Shown: positions 33,993 through 46,293, numbered from the stretch's first letter. The stretch: DNA of 64,000 bases from Streptococcus taonis (GCF_029948085.1 NZ_JARZZP010000011.1:1-64000); one strand, 5' to 3'. The notes: generated by a model not told the origin, from the letters alone. Numbers and translations are program-made.

Positions 33993-34020
33993 ATTTTATC
34001 AAATTTCAGCTAAATTGCAA
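33993..34020 (-). promoter_or_regulatory. tuf promoter
   Basis: The minus strand has TTGCAA (34015-34020), a 16-bp spacer and TGATAAAAT, an extended -10 (TAAAAT at 33993-33998). The 5' leader is about 65 bases. The 34021-34300 stretch beyond it has no gene that I can support; a 43-codon frame at 34050-34181 is discussed under rejected items. Confidence 0.8.
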
Positions 34021-34299
34021 GTGTTTTACAAAGTTTTTGTGAATTATTCTTATTCTTGCTCTACTTCCTCTACCAATTGATTTAAAATATCTATAAATAG
34101 GCTTATTTTCACAAAAAGCGATAGACCATAAATCAATAACCCAAGTCTGAATTTCCTATATTCAGCCCCGAAAGACTTCAATCATTCAGTTGTTTGTAAA
34201 AAAATATGTATTGAAAAATTAAAGTTTCATCATAAGAGATTTGAGAGTTTAAAACCAATAAAAAGTTTGATCAACTACAGCGCCAAAGATACAATGATC

Positions 34300-34328
34300 A
34301 AAAAAAGGTCGGGATTTTTTATCCCGAC
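34300..34328 (-). terminator. terminator of the AI-2E family gene
   Basis: GTCGGGAT (34308-34315) pairs with ATCCCGAC (34321-34328) around five Ts. On the minus strand seven Ts follow the stem. It starts 5 bp after the stop codon at 34333. Confidence 0.9.
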
Positions 34329-34332
34329 ATCT

Positions 34333-35442
34333 TTATTCTGATAGATGTTTCTTAACTTCTTGTGCTTCCTTATGATTTTCATACAGTCGCGCTAAGAATT
34401 TAGCAATCTCTTTTAAAATGGAATAGGTTGGAACAGCAACAATCATCCCAATCACACCATAAATATTACTTGATAATAAAAGCAAGACTAAAATAGTAAT
34501 CGGGTGAACCTTCATAACTCCACCCACGATACGTGGATATAAAATATTTCCATCAACTTGCTGAATAATCAACATATAAATGACAGCAATAATCATTTTA
34601 TGAGGATCGGTGAAGAGATTTGAGATAATCATTGGAATCAAGCCAATGCTTGGTCCTACATACGGAATCAAATTAGCCAATCCAGAAAAAATGGCGAAGA
34701 CCAAGGCATATCTTAGACCAATCACACTATAACCGATAAAAGCTAAACATCCAATAATAACTGCATCTATAGACACTCCACTAATGTAACGAGAAATAGT
34801 TGTATTTAGGTTTGTCAATAAACCAGATATGTTCAATTTATCTCGTTTTAATATAGTTCTTTCTAGCATGGGTAAAAATTTATGCCCATCAAGTAATAAG
34901 TAAATCAAGAAAACTGGTGTCATGATGATAATCAATACAGTGCTTACGAGTGCAGATAGAACACTTCCAACACTATTTGTCACACTGTTCAAGATATTTT
35001 GCAAAATATCAACATAAGAGAGGTTCAGTTGCTGAATAGTTTGTTGGATATCTAGATTTTGCTGGGCTGGATGTTTTGATAACTCAATGACTAAATCTTG
35101 AAGACGACCGTAAATGTTTTGACTCGAGTAAATTAAGCTACTTAACTGATTAATCAAAATCGGCAGCAGATAAACAAAACTAAGTACGAGTGCACAAACT
35201 AAGGCACAAAGGGTTAACAAAATCCCAATGATTCGATTGATTTTACATTCCTTCTCTAAAAAGATAACAATTGGGTTGGTTAGATAATACAAAAATCCTC
35301 CCAGTAAAAAAGGAATCATGATTGTATTTGCAACACTGACAAAGGGTGTAATAATAGCACCCATTTCTTTCCATAGATAGAAAATTAAGGTTATTAGTAG
35401 AATTTCAGTTGTCCAGAAGAATAGTTTGTTTCTCCGAAACAT
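34333..35442 (-). CDS. AI-2E family transporter
   Basis: The 369-residue membrane protein has about eight hydrophobic segments in the AI-2E/YdiK pattern: two pairs near the N-terminus, a long soluble stretch (about 95-150), and a C-terminal block with GLANLIPYVGPSIGLIPMII and PRIVGGVMKVHPITILVLLL. The family was named for autoinducer-2 export, but members also act as sodium/proton antiporters, so the substrate is open. It is divergent from dacA, and TGGTAAAAT lies upstream as a -10. AGAGGAGGTGG precedes the ATG. Confidence 0.9.
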   Translation of the reverse strand: MFRRNKLFFWTTEILLITLIFYLWKEMGAIITPFVSVANTIMIPFLLGGFLYYLTNPIVIFLEKECKINRIIGILLTLCALVCALVLSFVYLLPILINQLSSLIYSSQNIYGRLQDLVIELSKHPAQQNLDIQQTIQQLNLSYVDILQNILNSVTNSVGSVLSALVSTVLIIIMTPVFLIYLLLDGHKFLPMLERTILKRDKLNISGLLTNLNTTISRYISGVSIDAVIIGCLAFIGYSVIGLRYALVFAIFSGLANLIPYVGPSIGLIPMIISNLFTDPHKMIIAVIYMLIIQQVDGNILYPRIVGGVMKVHPITILVLLLLSSNIYGVIGMIVAVPTYSILKEIAKFLARLYENHKEAQEVKKHLSE

Positions 35443-35529
35443 AGGCCACCTCCTCTTTTCCCTATTTTACCATATTTCAAAAAAGATTGATAGCCTTCAT
35501 CATAAAAACAAGAATATTTTTTGTCTTTA

Positions 35530-35538
35530 TGATAGAAT
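35530..35538 (+). promoter_or_regulatory. extended -10 promoter of dacA
   Basis: TGATAGAAT has the TGN extension (35530-35532) and TAGAAT (35533-35538). No good -35 is visible. Only nine bases separate it from the ATG at 35548, so transcription should start two to four bases before the start codon, and no Shine-Dalgarno sequence is present. Confidence 0.6.
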
Positions 35539-35547
35539 AAAGTTACT

Positions 35548-36789
35548 ATGAAGAAATTATTTTTAACATTAATCACGCTTATTTCATTTGGTTCTGCTAC
35601 TACTGTTTTTGCTCAGGATTTTGATGTCGCAGCAAAACATGCCATCGCTGTTGAGGCTAACAGTGGTAAGATTTTGTATGAAAAAGATGCGACCCAACCG
35701 GTTGAAATTGCCTCTATCAGTAAACTACTTACCGTTTACCTAGTATATGAAGCTCTAGAGCAAGGCAAAATCACTCTTTCTACTCCTGTAGAAATCTCAG
35801 ATTATCCTTACCAGCTCACTACTAATTCTGAAGCGAGTAACGTTCCTATGGAAGCTCGTAACTACACAGTTGAGGAATTGCTAGAAGCGACTTTGGTATC
35901 TAGCGCTAACAGTGCTGCTATCGCTTTAGCTGAAAAAATTGCCGGTTCTGAGAAGAACTTTGTAGATATGATGAAGGCCAAACTAGAAGAATGGGGAATC
36001 CAAGATGCTACACTCGTCAACACAACCGGCCTCAACAATGAAACTCTCGGCGCTAATATCTATCCTGGTTCTAAGAAAGATGATGAAAACAAATTAAGTG
36101 CTTATGATGTAGCTATCGTAGCTCGTAATCTGATTCTCAAGTATCCTCAGGTCTTAGAAATCACTAAGAAGCCTTCTTCTACTTTCGCTGGCATGACCAT
36201 TAATTCTACCAACTATATGTTGGAGGGAATGCCTGCCTACCGTGGTGGTGTTGACGGACTTAAGACTGGTACGACTGATAAGGCTGGAGCATCCTTTGTA
36301 GGTACTACAGTCGAAAAAGGAATGCGCATCATTACTGTTGTTTTAAACGCTAACAACCAAGATACCAATCCATATGCACGCTTTACAGCTACTTCTTCTC
36401 TTTTAGATTATATTTCTTCAAACTTTGCTCTCCAGACAATCGTCAAGCAGGGTGAAAGTTATGAGGATAGTAAAAGTCCTGTCTTAGATGGTAAAGATGA
36501 TAGTGTTACAGCAGTCGCAAAAGAAGATATCAAGATCGTACAACGTCTAGGCAGTCGAGCTCAATCAACTATCAACTATACCGCTGATACTACTGAACAT
36601 ACTGCACCACTTGAAGCAGGAACAGTGGTTGGGCACCTCACTTATGAAGATAAAGATCTAGTTGGTCAAGGATACATTACAACTGACAAACCTAGTTTTG
36701 AGATGGTCGCAGAAAAAAATGTCGAAAAAGCCTTCTTCTTAAAAGTTTGGTGGAATCGCTTCGTTCGTTTTGTTAACGAGAAGTTATAA
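35548..36789 (+). CDS. dacA: D-alanyl-D-alanine carboxypeptidase (PBP3)
   Basis: The 413-residue penicillin-binding protein has a signal peptide (1-22, ending VFA), the active-site SISK (about 55-58), SAN and KTGT motifs, a C-terminal PBP5-type domain (about 295-390) and an amphipathic tail (KVWWNRFVRFVNEKL) that holds it at the membrane. It removes the last D-Ala of peptidoglycan stem peptides, controlling cross-linking. It is alone on the plus strand, between an AI-2E gene and a permease. No ribosome binding site is seen before the ATG. Confidence 0.96.
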   Translation: MKKLFLTLITLISFGSATTVFAQDFDVAAKHAIAVEANSGKILYEKDATQPVEIASISKLLTVYLVYEALEQGKITLSTPVEISDYPYQLTTNSEASNVPMEARNYTVEELLEATLVSSANSAAIALAEKIAGSEKNFVDMMKAKLEEWGIQDATLVNTTGLNNETLGANIYPGSKKDDENKLSAYDVAIVARNLILKYPQVLEITKKPSSTFAGMTINSTNYMLEGMPAYRGGVDGLKTGTTDKAGASFVGTTVEKGMRIITVVLNANNQDTNPYARFTATSSLLDYISSNFALQTIVKQGESYEDSKSPVLDGKDDSVTAVAKEDIKIVQRLGSRAQSTINYTADTTEHTAPLEAGTVVGHLTYEDKDLVGQGYITTDKPSFEMVAEKNVEKAFFLKVWWNRFVRFVNEKL

Positions 36790-36791
36790 AA

Positions 36792-36825
36792 AATCGAAAA
36801 ATCGCGAATTTCGCGATTTTTTTCT
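36792..36825. terminator. bidirectional terminator between dacA and the permease gene
   Basis: AAAATCGCGAA pairs with TTCGCGATTTT (about 36797-36820) and seven Ts follow on the plus strand, As precede it. Both converging genes can end here. Confidence 0.9.
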
Positions 36826-38223
36826 TTATTCATTTTTAGCTACAGTCGAATGGTTATATCCATAAACAAAGTAAATAATAACGCCTATTAATAAAGCTAG
36901 TCCAAATGCCATCCATGTTTCAAGGGTATATTGAAGCATAAATGAAAGGCAAATCAGAATAGACAAGATTGGTAAAAAAGGAACCAGAGGAGTTTTAAAT
37001 TCTCCCTCTTTTGGCATCCCCTTATCTTTTCTCAATTTGATGATCCCATAGGCTAGGAGAATAAGATAGGCTAAGGTGCAGATATTGAGAAAGGCTGCAA
37101 TACTTGCAAGTGGAAAGATCCCAGCTGCAATTGCTGAAACAACACCAGTTAAGATAGTTGCATTCTTAGGGACACGACTGGTCTTAGTCACTTGTTTGAA
37201 ACTCTGAGGCATGAGCCCATCACGTGCCAAACTATAAATCATTCGAGACAAGGCGTAAGTCATGGAAATACATACCGTAATCAAAGTAAAAATAGCAACG
37301 AGAGAAACGTAATTAGCTGCCCAACCAATACCAATACTTCTAAGAGCAAAAGCCACTGCATCATCAACATTGAGCTTGCTATAATGAACGATACCTGTCA
37401 ATATCAAGGTAACCAAGGCATACAGAATGGTTACAATGGTTAAGGATAAAACAATCCCACGTGGAATATTCTTTTGTGGACTTTGAATTTCATCAACTGC
37501 CATAGAAATGGACTCAAACCCTAAGAATCCAAAGAACATGAGTGAAGCACCTGCCATAATTCCAGTGCTTCCACCATAAATTTGACCAAAACCAAATGGT
37601 GCAAAATCTGACCAATTTTCAGGTTTAATGTACCAAATTCCAACTAGGATAAATAAAGCAAGAGCAGAAAATTTTAAAACAACAAGAATAGAATTAAAAC
37701 GAAGAGCTGCTTTCGAATTTAAAAGTACAACGCCTGTAACAAGTAGAATTACTAAAATTGGTAAAAAATCGATATAAGTACCATGTTTAGGATTAAAAGT
37801 TCCATTTAAGGCTTGTGGCAAGGAAATTCCATAATGGCTAAGCAAACCCTTAAAATAGGCCGCCCAACCAGAAGCAACACCTGAAACTGCTGTCATAAAT
37901 TCCATAATGGTTAACCAACCAGCTATCCAGGCTGGAAATTCTCCCAAAATTGCATATAAATAACTATATGCTCCACCCGTTGCAGGAACACGAGAAGCAA
38001 ATTCTGCAAAAAAGAGAGCAGATAAGGATACACAGATAGCAGAAATTACAATCGATACCACAAGGGCAGGTCCTGCTAGTGTTGCTGCAGCTGTTCCTGT
38101 AATGGTAAAAATACCTGTTCCCACCATAGCACCAATTCCCAAAAGAATTAAATCCCATAATTTCAAATGGCGGTGCATTTCCGTTTTACCTAGACTAACG
38201 TCTTTGGTTCTAAAAATATTCAT
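36826..38223 (-). CDS. APC family amino-acid permease
   Basis: The 465-residue protein has about twelve hydrophobic helices and the APC-family opening GIGAMVGTGIFTITGTAAATLAGPALV. PATGGAYSYLYAILGEFPAW (about 79-98) is typical of the cationic amino-acid transporter branch (YfnA-like), so lysine, arginine or branched substrates are possible but not shown. It stands alone, transcribed toward dacA. The start is ATG 38223, following GGGGGATGA on the minus strand. Confidence 0.9.
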   Translation of the reverse strand: MNIFRTKDVSLGKTEMHRHLKLWDLILLGIGAMVGTGIFTITGTAAATLAGPALVVSIVISAICVSLSALFFAEFASRVPATGGAYSYLYAILGEFPAWIAGWLTIMEFMTAVSGVASGWAAYFKGLLSHYGISLPQALNGTFNPKHGTYIDFLPILVILLVTGVVLLNSKAALRFNSILVVLKFSALALFILVGIWYIKPENWSDFAPFGFGQIYGGSTGIMAGASLMFFGFLGFESISMAVDEIQSPQKNIPRGIVLSLTIVTILYALVTLILTGIVHYSKLNVDDAVAFALRSIGIGWAANYVSLVAIFTLITVCISMTYALSRMIYSLARDGLMPQSFKQVTKTSRVPKNATILTGVVSAIAAGIFPLASIAAFLNICTLAYLILLAYGIIKLRKDKGMPKEGEFKTPLVPFLPILSILICLSFMLQYTLETWMAFGLALLIGVIIYFVYGYNHSTVAKNE

Positions 38224-38310
38224 ATTTCATCCCCCACTTTATGTGATTGTATTATTTTACCATACAAAAGACTTTTTGTGAATATTTATAAGTATCTTTC
38301 GTCAAAAAAA

Positions 38311-38489
38311 CTGAGAGTGGGACAGAAATCGGTAATTCGTTAGAATTCGATTTCGTCGTCCCACCTCCGCACAGTTGAGTAGGGCTGTAAAAGCTGATGA
38401 AATCAGCGAAGTAGAGCCCACTCAACCACTGCGTCTTGCTCGACAATCCAAAGACAATTGAGAGGCTAGGACTTTTGTCCCAGCCTCAG
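38311..38489. repeat. 179-bp element with terminal inverted repeats (MITE-like)
   Basis: The ends CTGAGAGTGGGACAGAAA and, read inward from the other side, CTGAGGCTGGGACAAAAG are inverted repeats with four mismatches. Inside, GTTGAGT-GGGCT (from 38374) pairs with AGCCC-ACTCAAC (to 38426), with a second hairpin GCTGAT-GAA-ATCAGC at its tip. No protein is supported. I recall similar sequences scattered in mitis-group intergenic regions, but could not check copies. It fills the gap between the sufB stop and the permease start and could also end the suf transcript. Confidence 0.75.
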
Positions 38490-38505
38490 TTTCTGTTCAT
38501 AAAGT

Positions 38506-39918
38506 TTATCCGACTGATCCTTCCATCTCGTAGCTAATCAAGCGGTTGAGCTCAACTGCATATTCCATTGGAAGTTCTTTTGTGAAGGGCTCTACAAATC
38601 CCATGACAATCATCTCTGTTGCCTCAGATTCTGACAATCCACGGCTCATGAGGTAATAGAGTTGTTCTTCAGAAATCTTAGATACCTTGGCTTCGTGCTC
38701 CAAAGCAACTTGCGAGTTATGAATTTCATTAAATGGAATAGTATCTGATGCTGACAGGTCATCCATGATAATAGTATCACACTCAATGTGAGAAACAGAT
38801 TTCTTAGAGTTCTTATTAAAGGTCACTTGTCCACGGTAGTCAACCTTTCCTCCGCCTTTGGCGATGGATTTAGATACGATAGACGAGCTTGTATGTGGAG
38901 CATTGTGGATCATCTTAGCACCAGTATCTTGGTGTTGCCCTGCATTAGCAAAGGCAATCGAAAGCATAGTTCCACGTGCTCCTTCTCCATCAAGGTAAAC
39001 AGATGGATATTTCATGGTTGTTTTGGCACCTAAGTTTCCATCAATCCACTCAACAGTCGCATCTTTCAAGGCCTTGGCACGTTTGGTTACCAAGTTATAA
39101 ACGTTATCAGACCAGTTTTGGATGGTTGTATAACGCATGTAAGCTCCGTCCAAGGCAAAGATTTCTACAATGGCAGCATGCAAACTGTTACTTGAATAAG
39201 TTGGCGCTGTACATCCTTCTACGTAGTGGACACTTGCACCCTCATCAACGATAATCAAGGTACGTTCAAACTGACCTGTATTTTCGTTGTTGATACGGAA
39301 GTAAGTTTGAAGTGGGATATCTACCTTGACCCCTTTTGGTACGTAAATAAAGGTTCCACCCGACCATACTGCTGAGTTGAGGGCTGCCAACTTGTTATCT
39401 GTCGGCGGTACCAACTTGGCAAAGTATTGTTTAAACAAGTCTGGGTATTCCTTGAGGGCAGAATCCGTATCTGTAAAGATAATCCCCAATTTCTGGAACT
39501 CTTCCTTCATGTTGTGATAAACGACTTCTGACTCATACTGGGCAGAGGCCCCAGCTAGATAAGCACGCTCAGCTTCTGGAATCCCGATACGTTCAAATGT
39601 TTCCTTAATCTTTTCAGGAACTTCATCCCAAGAACGGGCTGGTTTATCAGATGGTTTTTGGTAATAGATCAGGTCATCAAAATCAATCTCTGACAAGTCT
39701 GCTCCCCAAGTTTGCATGGGCATTTTTTTGAAGGTTTCATAAGACTTCAAACGGAATTCTAACATCCACTCAGGTTCTCCCTTTGCAGCTGATAGTTCAC
39801 GAATGACATCTTCATTCAATCCTTTTCCTGTCGATAGGACAGGCTCTACATCGTCATGGAAACCAAATTTATATTCACCAAGATCAATTGGTTTTGGTTC
39901 TACTCTTTCTTCAGCCAT
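38506..39918 (-). CDS. sufB: Fe-S cluster assembly scaffold SufB
   Basis: The 470-residue protein is a long parallel beta-helix type with [14 protein letters not shown], the [18 protein letters not shown] segment and the near-C-terminal [20 protein letters not shown]. With SufC and SufD it forms the scaffold on which clusters are built. I start at ATG 39918 after AAAGGATATT, giving [10 protein letters not shown]; the ATG at 39942 would add eight residues. It is last in sufCDSUB, 57 bp after sufU. Confidence 0.97.
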   Translation of the reverse strand: MAEERVEPKPIDLGEYKFGFHDDVEPVLSTGKGLNEDVIRELSAAKGEPEWMLEFRLKSYETFKKMPMQTWGADLSEIDFDDLIYYQKPSDKPARSWDEVPEKIKETFERIGIPEAERAYLAGASAQYESEVVYHNMKEEFQKLGIIFTDTDSALKEYPDLFKQYFAKLVPPTDNKLAALNSAVWSGGTFIYVPKGVKVDIPLQTYFRINNENTGQFERTLIIVDEGASVHYVEGCTAPTYSSNSLHAAIVEIFALDGAYMRYTTIQNWSDNVYNLVTKRAKALKDATVEWIDGNLGAKTTMKYPSVYLDGEGARGTMLSIAFANAGQHQDTGAKMIHNAPHTSSSIVSKSIAKGGGKVDYRGQVTFNKNSKKSVSHIECDTIIMDDLSASDTIPFNEIHNSQVALEHEAKVSKISEEQLYYLMSRGLSESEATEMIVMGFVEPFTKELPMEYAVELNRLISYEMEGSVG

Positions 39919-39975
39919 AATATCCTTTCTTTCATTCTTCATTACTTATGATTAATAAAACAAAGAAACTTTGTC

Positions 39976-42902
<2,927 letters not shown>

Positions 42903-42929
42903 TTACTTCTCCTAAAAGATACGAGGGAA

Positions 42930-43700
42930 TTACAATTCTTCCTTGTAGTCGTAGCCAAGTTCTTCAGCTAGTTTTGCGTATCCTTCACGTTCCAAACGCG
43001 CAGCCAATTCTGGACCACCTGAAAGGACAACACGACCTTCCATCATCACGTGTACCACATCAGGTGTGATGTAGTTCAAAAGACGTTGGTAGTGAGTGAT
43101 AATCATAGCACCAAAACCTTCACCACGCATGGCATTGACACCTTTAGACACAACCTTAAGAGCGTCAATATCGAGACCAGAGTCAATCTCATCCAAAAGG
43201 GCAAAAGTTGGTTCCAACATCAAGAGTTGAAGAATTTCATTACGTTTTTTCTCACCACCAGAGAAACCTTCGTTGAGGTAACGCTCTGCCATTTCTTCTT
43301 TCATGTTGAGCAATTCCATCTTCTCATCCAATTTAGTGATAAACTCACGAACTGAAATCTTCTCATCGTCTTCTTTACCAGCATTCATAGCTGCACGAAG
43401 AAACTCAGCGTTGGTAATTCCAGGAATTTCTGATGGGTATTGCATAGCTAGGAAAAGTCCCATACGCGCACGCTCATCCACTTCCAATTCAAGGATGTTC
43501 ACACCGTCAAACAAGACTTCACCTTTAGTGACTTCATAGTTTGGGTTCCCCATAATAGCAGCTGAAAGAGTAGACTTACCGGTACCATTTGGTCCCATGA
43601 TAGCTGCAATTTCTCCTGTTTTAAGAGTCAGATTAACCCCTTTTAAAATTTCTTTTCCTTCAATCTCAACGTGAAGATCTTTGATCTCTAATACTGACAT
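42930..43700 (-). CDS. sufC: Fe-S assembly ATPase SufC
   Basis: The 256-residue ABC-type ATPase has Walker A GPNGTGKST (about 34-42), the signature FSGGEKKRNEI and Walker B FALLDEIDSGLD. It is soluble and powers the SufBCD scaffold rather than a transporter. I start at ATG 43700 (MSVLEIKDLHV) after AAAGAAAGGA; the upstream ATG at 43721 overlaps that ribosome binding site. It is the first gene of sufCDSUB. Confidence 0.97.
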   Translation of the reverse strand: MSVLEIKDLHVEIEGKEILKGVNLTLKTGEIAAIMGPNGTGKSTLSAAIMGNPNYEVTKGEVLFDGVNILELEVDERARMGLFLAMQYPSEIPGITNAEFLRAAMNAGKEDDEKISVREFITKLDEKMELLNMKEEMAERYLNEGFSGGEKKRNEILQLLMLEPTFALLDEIDSGLDIDALKVVSKGVNAMRGEGFGAMIITHYQRLLNYITPDVVHVMMEGRVVLSGGPELAARLEREGYAKLAEELGYDYKEEL

Positions 43701-43772
43701 GATAGTTCCTTTCTTTTTCAATCCGTTTTACCATTTTTGCTAGAAAATTGTCCTTATTTTTCTAGTAAAAAA

Positions 43773-43815
43773 CGATAAAATGTCAATAAATATACTTTAA
43801 TAGTATAACAAAAAA
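43773..43815 (-). promoter_or_regulatory. candidate suf operon promoters
   Basis: Two options lie on the minus strand between the DUF3272 gene and sufC. One is TGTTATACT, an extended -10 joined directly to the T run of the upstream terminator. The other is a perfect TTGACA about 26 bp further on, but its -10 (TAGAAA, 16-bp spacer) is poor. I cannot choose between them from sequence alone. Confidence 0.45.
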
Positions 43816-43832
43816 AAGCCTAAAAGGCTTTA
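43809..43832 (-). terminator. terminator of the dnaX / DUF3272 unit
   Basis: AAAGCC and GGCTTT pair around TTTTA, followed on the minus strand by eight Ts. The stem is short but the T run is strong. It lies 22 bp after the DUF3272 stop. Confidence 0.7.
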
Positions 43833-43853
43833 ATTTTGTCTAGAAGCTGAGGG

Positions 43854-44048
43854 TTACTTCTTTCCTTTAAAATGGTCATCTATAGCATTGACAATTTTCC
43901 CCATGATATAGCTTACTCGAAAATTTCTCAGGATTAAAATAGCCCAGAGCAAGGCCATAATATACCGTTGTGCCATGATAGACTCATTGAAATAATAAGT
44001 CTCGGCAGCAGTAAAGAAGGCCATGATTATAAATTGTTGTCTGTTCAT
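43854..44048 (-). CDS. DUF3272 family small membrane protein
   Basis: The 64-residue protein has one or two hydrophobic helices (about 5-18 and 28-41, IMALLWAILILRNF) and a basic C-terminus (KGKK). I recognise it as the Streptococcus-type DUF3272 family, from the start MNRQQFIIMAFFTAAETYYF. No function is known. It follows dnaX by 22 bp and probably shares its transcript. Confidence 0.78.
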   Translation of the reverse strand: MNRQQFIIMAFFTAAETYYFNESIMAQRYIMALLWAILILRNFRVSYIMGKIVNAIDDHFKGKK

Positions 44049-44070
44049 CGTATTATGTCACAATATCCTT

Positions 44071-45726
44071 TTAATCTTCTGCCATGGTTACTTTATCAGC
44101 TAAAAATTCAAATCCTTCTGGAATCAGACTCTCTTCTGCTTCTTTTTCAGTTTGAGAAGATTTGGCTTTGGCAGAAAAGGCTGCGCGAACTTCTTTCCAT
44201 TCTTCCATGGAAATAGCAAGAATCTCTGGTGAAAATCCCGCTGCTTGACTAAGGATATTGCCAAACATGGTGTTCAGATTATCACGTTTCATGGTCTGGC
44301 CAGCATTGAAGTTAGATTCAAAAGCAAGAATCGCATGATGTTCATTGGCCGCAACAGGTTGAGAGCCAACTAAAAGTGCCTTATCAGGACCTGATAAGCT
44401 TTCAATAACTTCTCCCCAAGCATTTTGAAGACGGATTAGATTTTGACGTGCCAAATCAGGATTTTCAACAGCTTCTTGAAGAATAAATTGAACCTTATTG
44501 CGATCTACACGGTAGACTGACTTGGTGTTAACTGGGCGACTTGGTGTTGGTGTAGCCTGCTTGGGACTCGTATTAACATTTGCTAGGGCCTGTTTCAATC
44601 GCGCAACTTCTTCTCTTAGTGATGCCAATTCACCAGCGACTTGACCTGTTATTTCAGGCTTAACTTCAAGCTCAGCTAGACGAATAGTCATCATTTCAGC
44701 ATAAATCTTAGGTTGTAAACTAGCCTTGATATCAGCTAAACTACTTGTTGCAATTCCAATCATCTCGAACAAAACAGCCTGTGAAAGACCTAGGTTATCC
44801 TTAAAGAGATCACTATAGTGAGTATTCTCCCCACCAGTTTGGACAATCAAAATATCTCGTAAATATTGCAACAAATCTGTCACAAAACGGGTCATGCTCT
44901 TTCCGTTATCAAAAATCAAATCAAGATTTTCCAAAGCACGAGCCACATCCTTTTGTGCCAAAGCAGCCACATAATCATCCAAAGCACTTAGACTAATGGT
45001 TCCAGTGATTTCCTCAGAAACTGCTGTCGTCAATCTAGATTCCTGCGTCAAACTCAAGGCCTGGTCTAAGATGGACAAGGCATCCCGCATACCACCTTCG
45101 GCTCGGCGAGCAATAATCTCAACAGCTTCAGACTCATAATCAATCCCTTCCTTCTCTAAAATATGGAAGATATGATCTCGAATATCCTGAGTTCTAATAG
45201 ATTTGAACTCGAAGCGTTGAACCCGAGATAAAATGGTTGCAGGAATCTTATGGAGCTCTGTCGTTGCTAGGATAAAGACAACATTTGGAGTTGGTTCCTC
45301 AAGAGTTTTCAAAAGAGCATTAAAGGCTCCTGTTGAAAGCATATGGACCTCGTCGATGATATAAACCTTATAGTGGGCAACACTCGGAGCATAAGTTGAT
45401 TTATCACGGATGTCACGAATTTCATCAACCCCATTGTTAGAGGCTGCATCCATTTCGATAACATCCTCTAAACTACCGTTTGTAACTGCCTGACAGATGT
45501 AACAGTTATTACAAGGTTCTCCCCCTACTTGATTAGGGCAATTCATGGCCTTAGCAAAAATCTTAGCTACACTGGTTTTTCCAGTTCCGCGGGGTCCTGA
45601 AAATAGATAGGCGTGGCTTATTTTTTCCTGTTCAACAGCTTGTTTGAGAGTTTTTGCTACCACCTCTTGACCTACTAGCTGTGAAAAGGTTTGGCTTCTA
45701 TATTTTCGATAAAGGGCCTGATACAT
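44071..45726 (-). CDS. dnaX: DNA polymerase III gamma/tau subunit
   Basis: The 551-residue AAA+ protein has the P-loop GPRGTGKTSVAK (about 44-55), a four-cysteine zinc site (CPNQVGGEPCNNCYIC), Walker B IDEVHML and sensor SRVQRFEF. It is the motor of the clamp loader. The C-terminal third (from about 365) is the less conserved tau region that contacts the replicase. No slippery site is obvious. It overlaps msrC by one base, so the two are coupled. Confidence 0.96.
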   Translation of the reverse strand: MYQALYRKYRSQTFSQLVGQEVVAKTLKQAVEQEKISHAYLFSGPRGTGKTSVAKIFAKAMNCPNQVGGEPCNNCYICQAVTNGSLEDVIEMDAASNNGVDEIRDIRDKSTYAPSVAHYKVYIIDEVHMLSTGAFNALLKTLEEPTPNVVFILATTELHKIPATILSRVQRFEFKSIRTQDIRDHIFHILEKEGIDYESEAVEIIARRAEGGMRDALSILDQALSLTQESRLTTAVSEEITGTISLSALDDYVAALAQKDVARALENLDLIFDNGKSMTRFVTDLLQYLRDILIVQTGGENTHYSDLFKDNLGLSQAVLFEMIGIATSSLADIKASLQPKIYAEMMTIRLAELEVKPEITGQVAGELASLREEVARLKQALANVNTSPKQATPTPSRPVNTKSVYRVDRNKVQFILQEAVENPDLARQNLIRLQNAWGEVIESLSGPDKALLVGSQPVAANEHHAILAFESNFNAGQTMKRDNLNTMFGNILSQAAGFSPEILAISMEEWKEVRAAFSAKAKSSQTEKEAEESLIPEGFEFLADKVTMAED

Positions 45727-46223
45727 TACGCTTTCTCCTCAAACATTGAAAAGTTCCATTCAGTTTTATCTAACAAAATAGCTACAAACTCTTCTAAATA
45801 CTTCTGATCCAGTTCATCATAATCATCGACAAGAGATGAATCCAAGTCCAATACACCCAGAAGTTGTCCATCTTTGACCATTGGCACAACAATTTCACTA
45901 CGAGCACTACTATCGCAAGAAATATAGTTTGGATAGGTCTTTACATCACCAACAATAACTGTTTGAAGACTAGCCGCCGATTCTCCACAGACACCTTTTC
46001 CAAGAGCGATTCGTACACAAGAAACTCCGCCTTGAAAGGGTCCCAAGATCAGTTCATTCCCATCGAATAGGTAGAAACCTGCAAAAACAGTATTGGGAAA
46101 GTTTGTTTTTAGGAGGGCACTAGCATTTGATAAATTAGCCAAAACATTGGGCTCTCCTTCTAAAAGATAAGAGAGCTGTTCATTTATTGTTTGATAAAGT
46201 GATTCTTTTTCTGAATATAACAT
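45726..46223 (-). CDS. msrC: free methionine-(R)-sulfoxide reductase (GAF domain)
   Basis: The 165-residue single GAF-domain protein has the fRMsr motif [23 protein letters not shown], which holds two of the conserved cysteines (about 85 and 95), and a third in [15 protein letters not shown] (about 119). It reduces free methionine R-sulfoxide, protecting against oxidants such as the peroxide made by oral streptococci. There is no Shine-Dalgarno sequence; the -10 box TATAAT is six bases from the ATG. Confidence 0.9.
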   Translation of the reverse strand: MLYSEKESLYQTINEQLSYLLEGEPNVLANLSNASALLKTNFPNTVFAGFYLFDGNELILGPFQGGVSCVRIALGKGVCGESAASLQTVIVGDVKTYPNYISCDSSARSEIVVPMVKDGQLLGVLDLDSSLVDDYDELDQKYLEEFVAILLDKTEWNFSMFEEKA

Positions 46224-46227
46224 AAAA

Positions 46228-46238
46228 CCATTATATCA
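46228..46238 (-). promoter_or_regulatory. extended -10 promoter of msrC-dnaX
   Basis: The minus strand reads TTGATATAATGG: a perfect TATAAT with the TGN extension. The ATG of msrC begins six bases after it. The expected start of transcription is the A of the start codon, which would make the mRNA leaderless. Confidence 0.7.
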
Positions 46239-46253
46239 AAAAATACTAGTAGA

Positions 46254-46293
46254 AAAAAGAAAAATCCTCTGTTTTAAAAACAAAGGATTTTTT
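46254..46293 (-). terminator. rpsA terminator
   Basis: AAAATCCT-TGTTTT pairs with AAAACA-AGGATTTT, followed on the minus strand by T-rich sequence. It starts about 16 bp after the rpsA stop and lies just upstream of the msrC promoter. Confidence 0.85.

Noticed and set aside
34050-34181. 43-codon open frame on the minus strand upstream of tuf
   Set aside because: It starts at TTG without a ribosome binding site, is short and matches no family that I know; kept only as a low-interest finding.
38252-38446. 64-codon minus-strand frame over the 38.3-kb repeat
   Set aside because: It runs across the inverted-repeat element and has no ribosome binding site; it is a by-product of the repeat.
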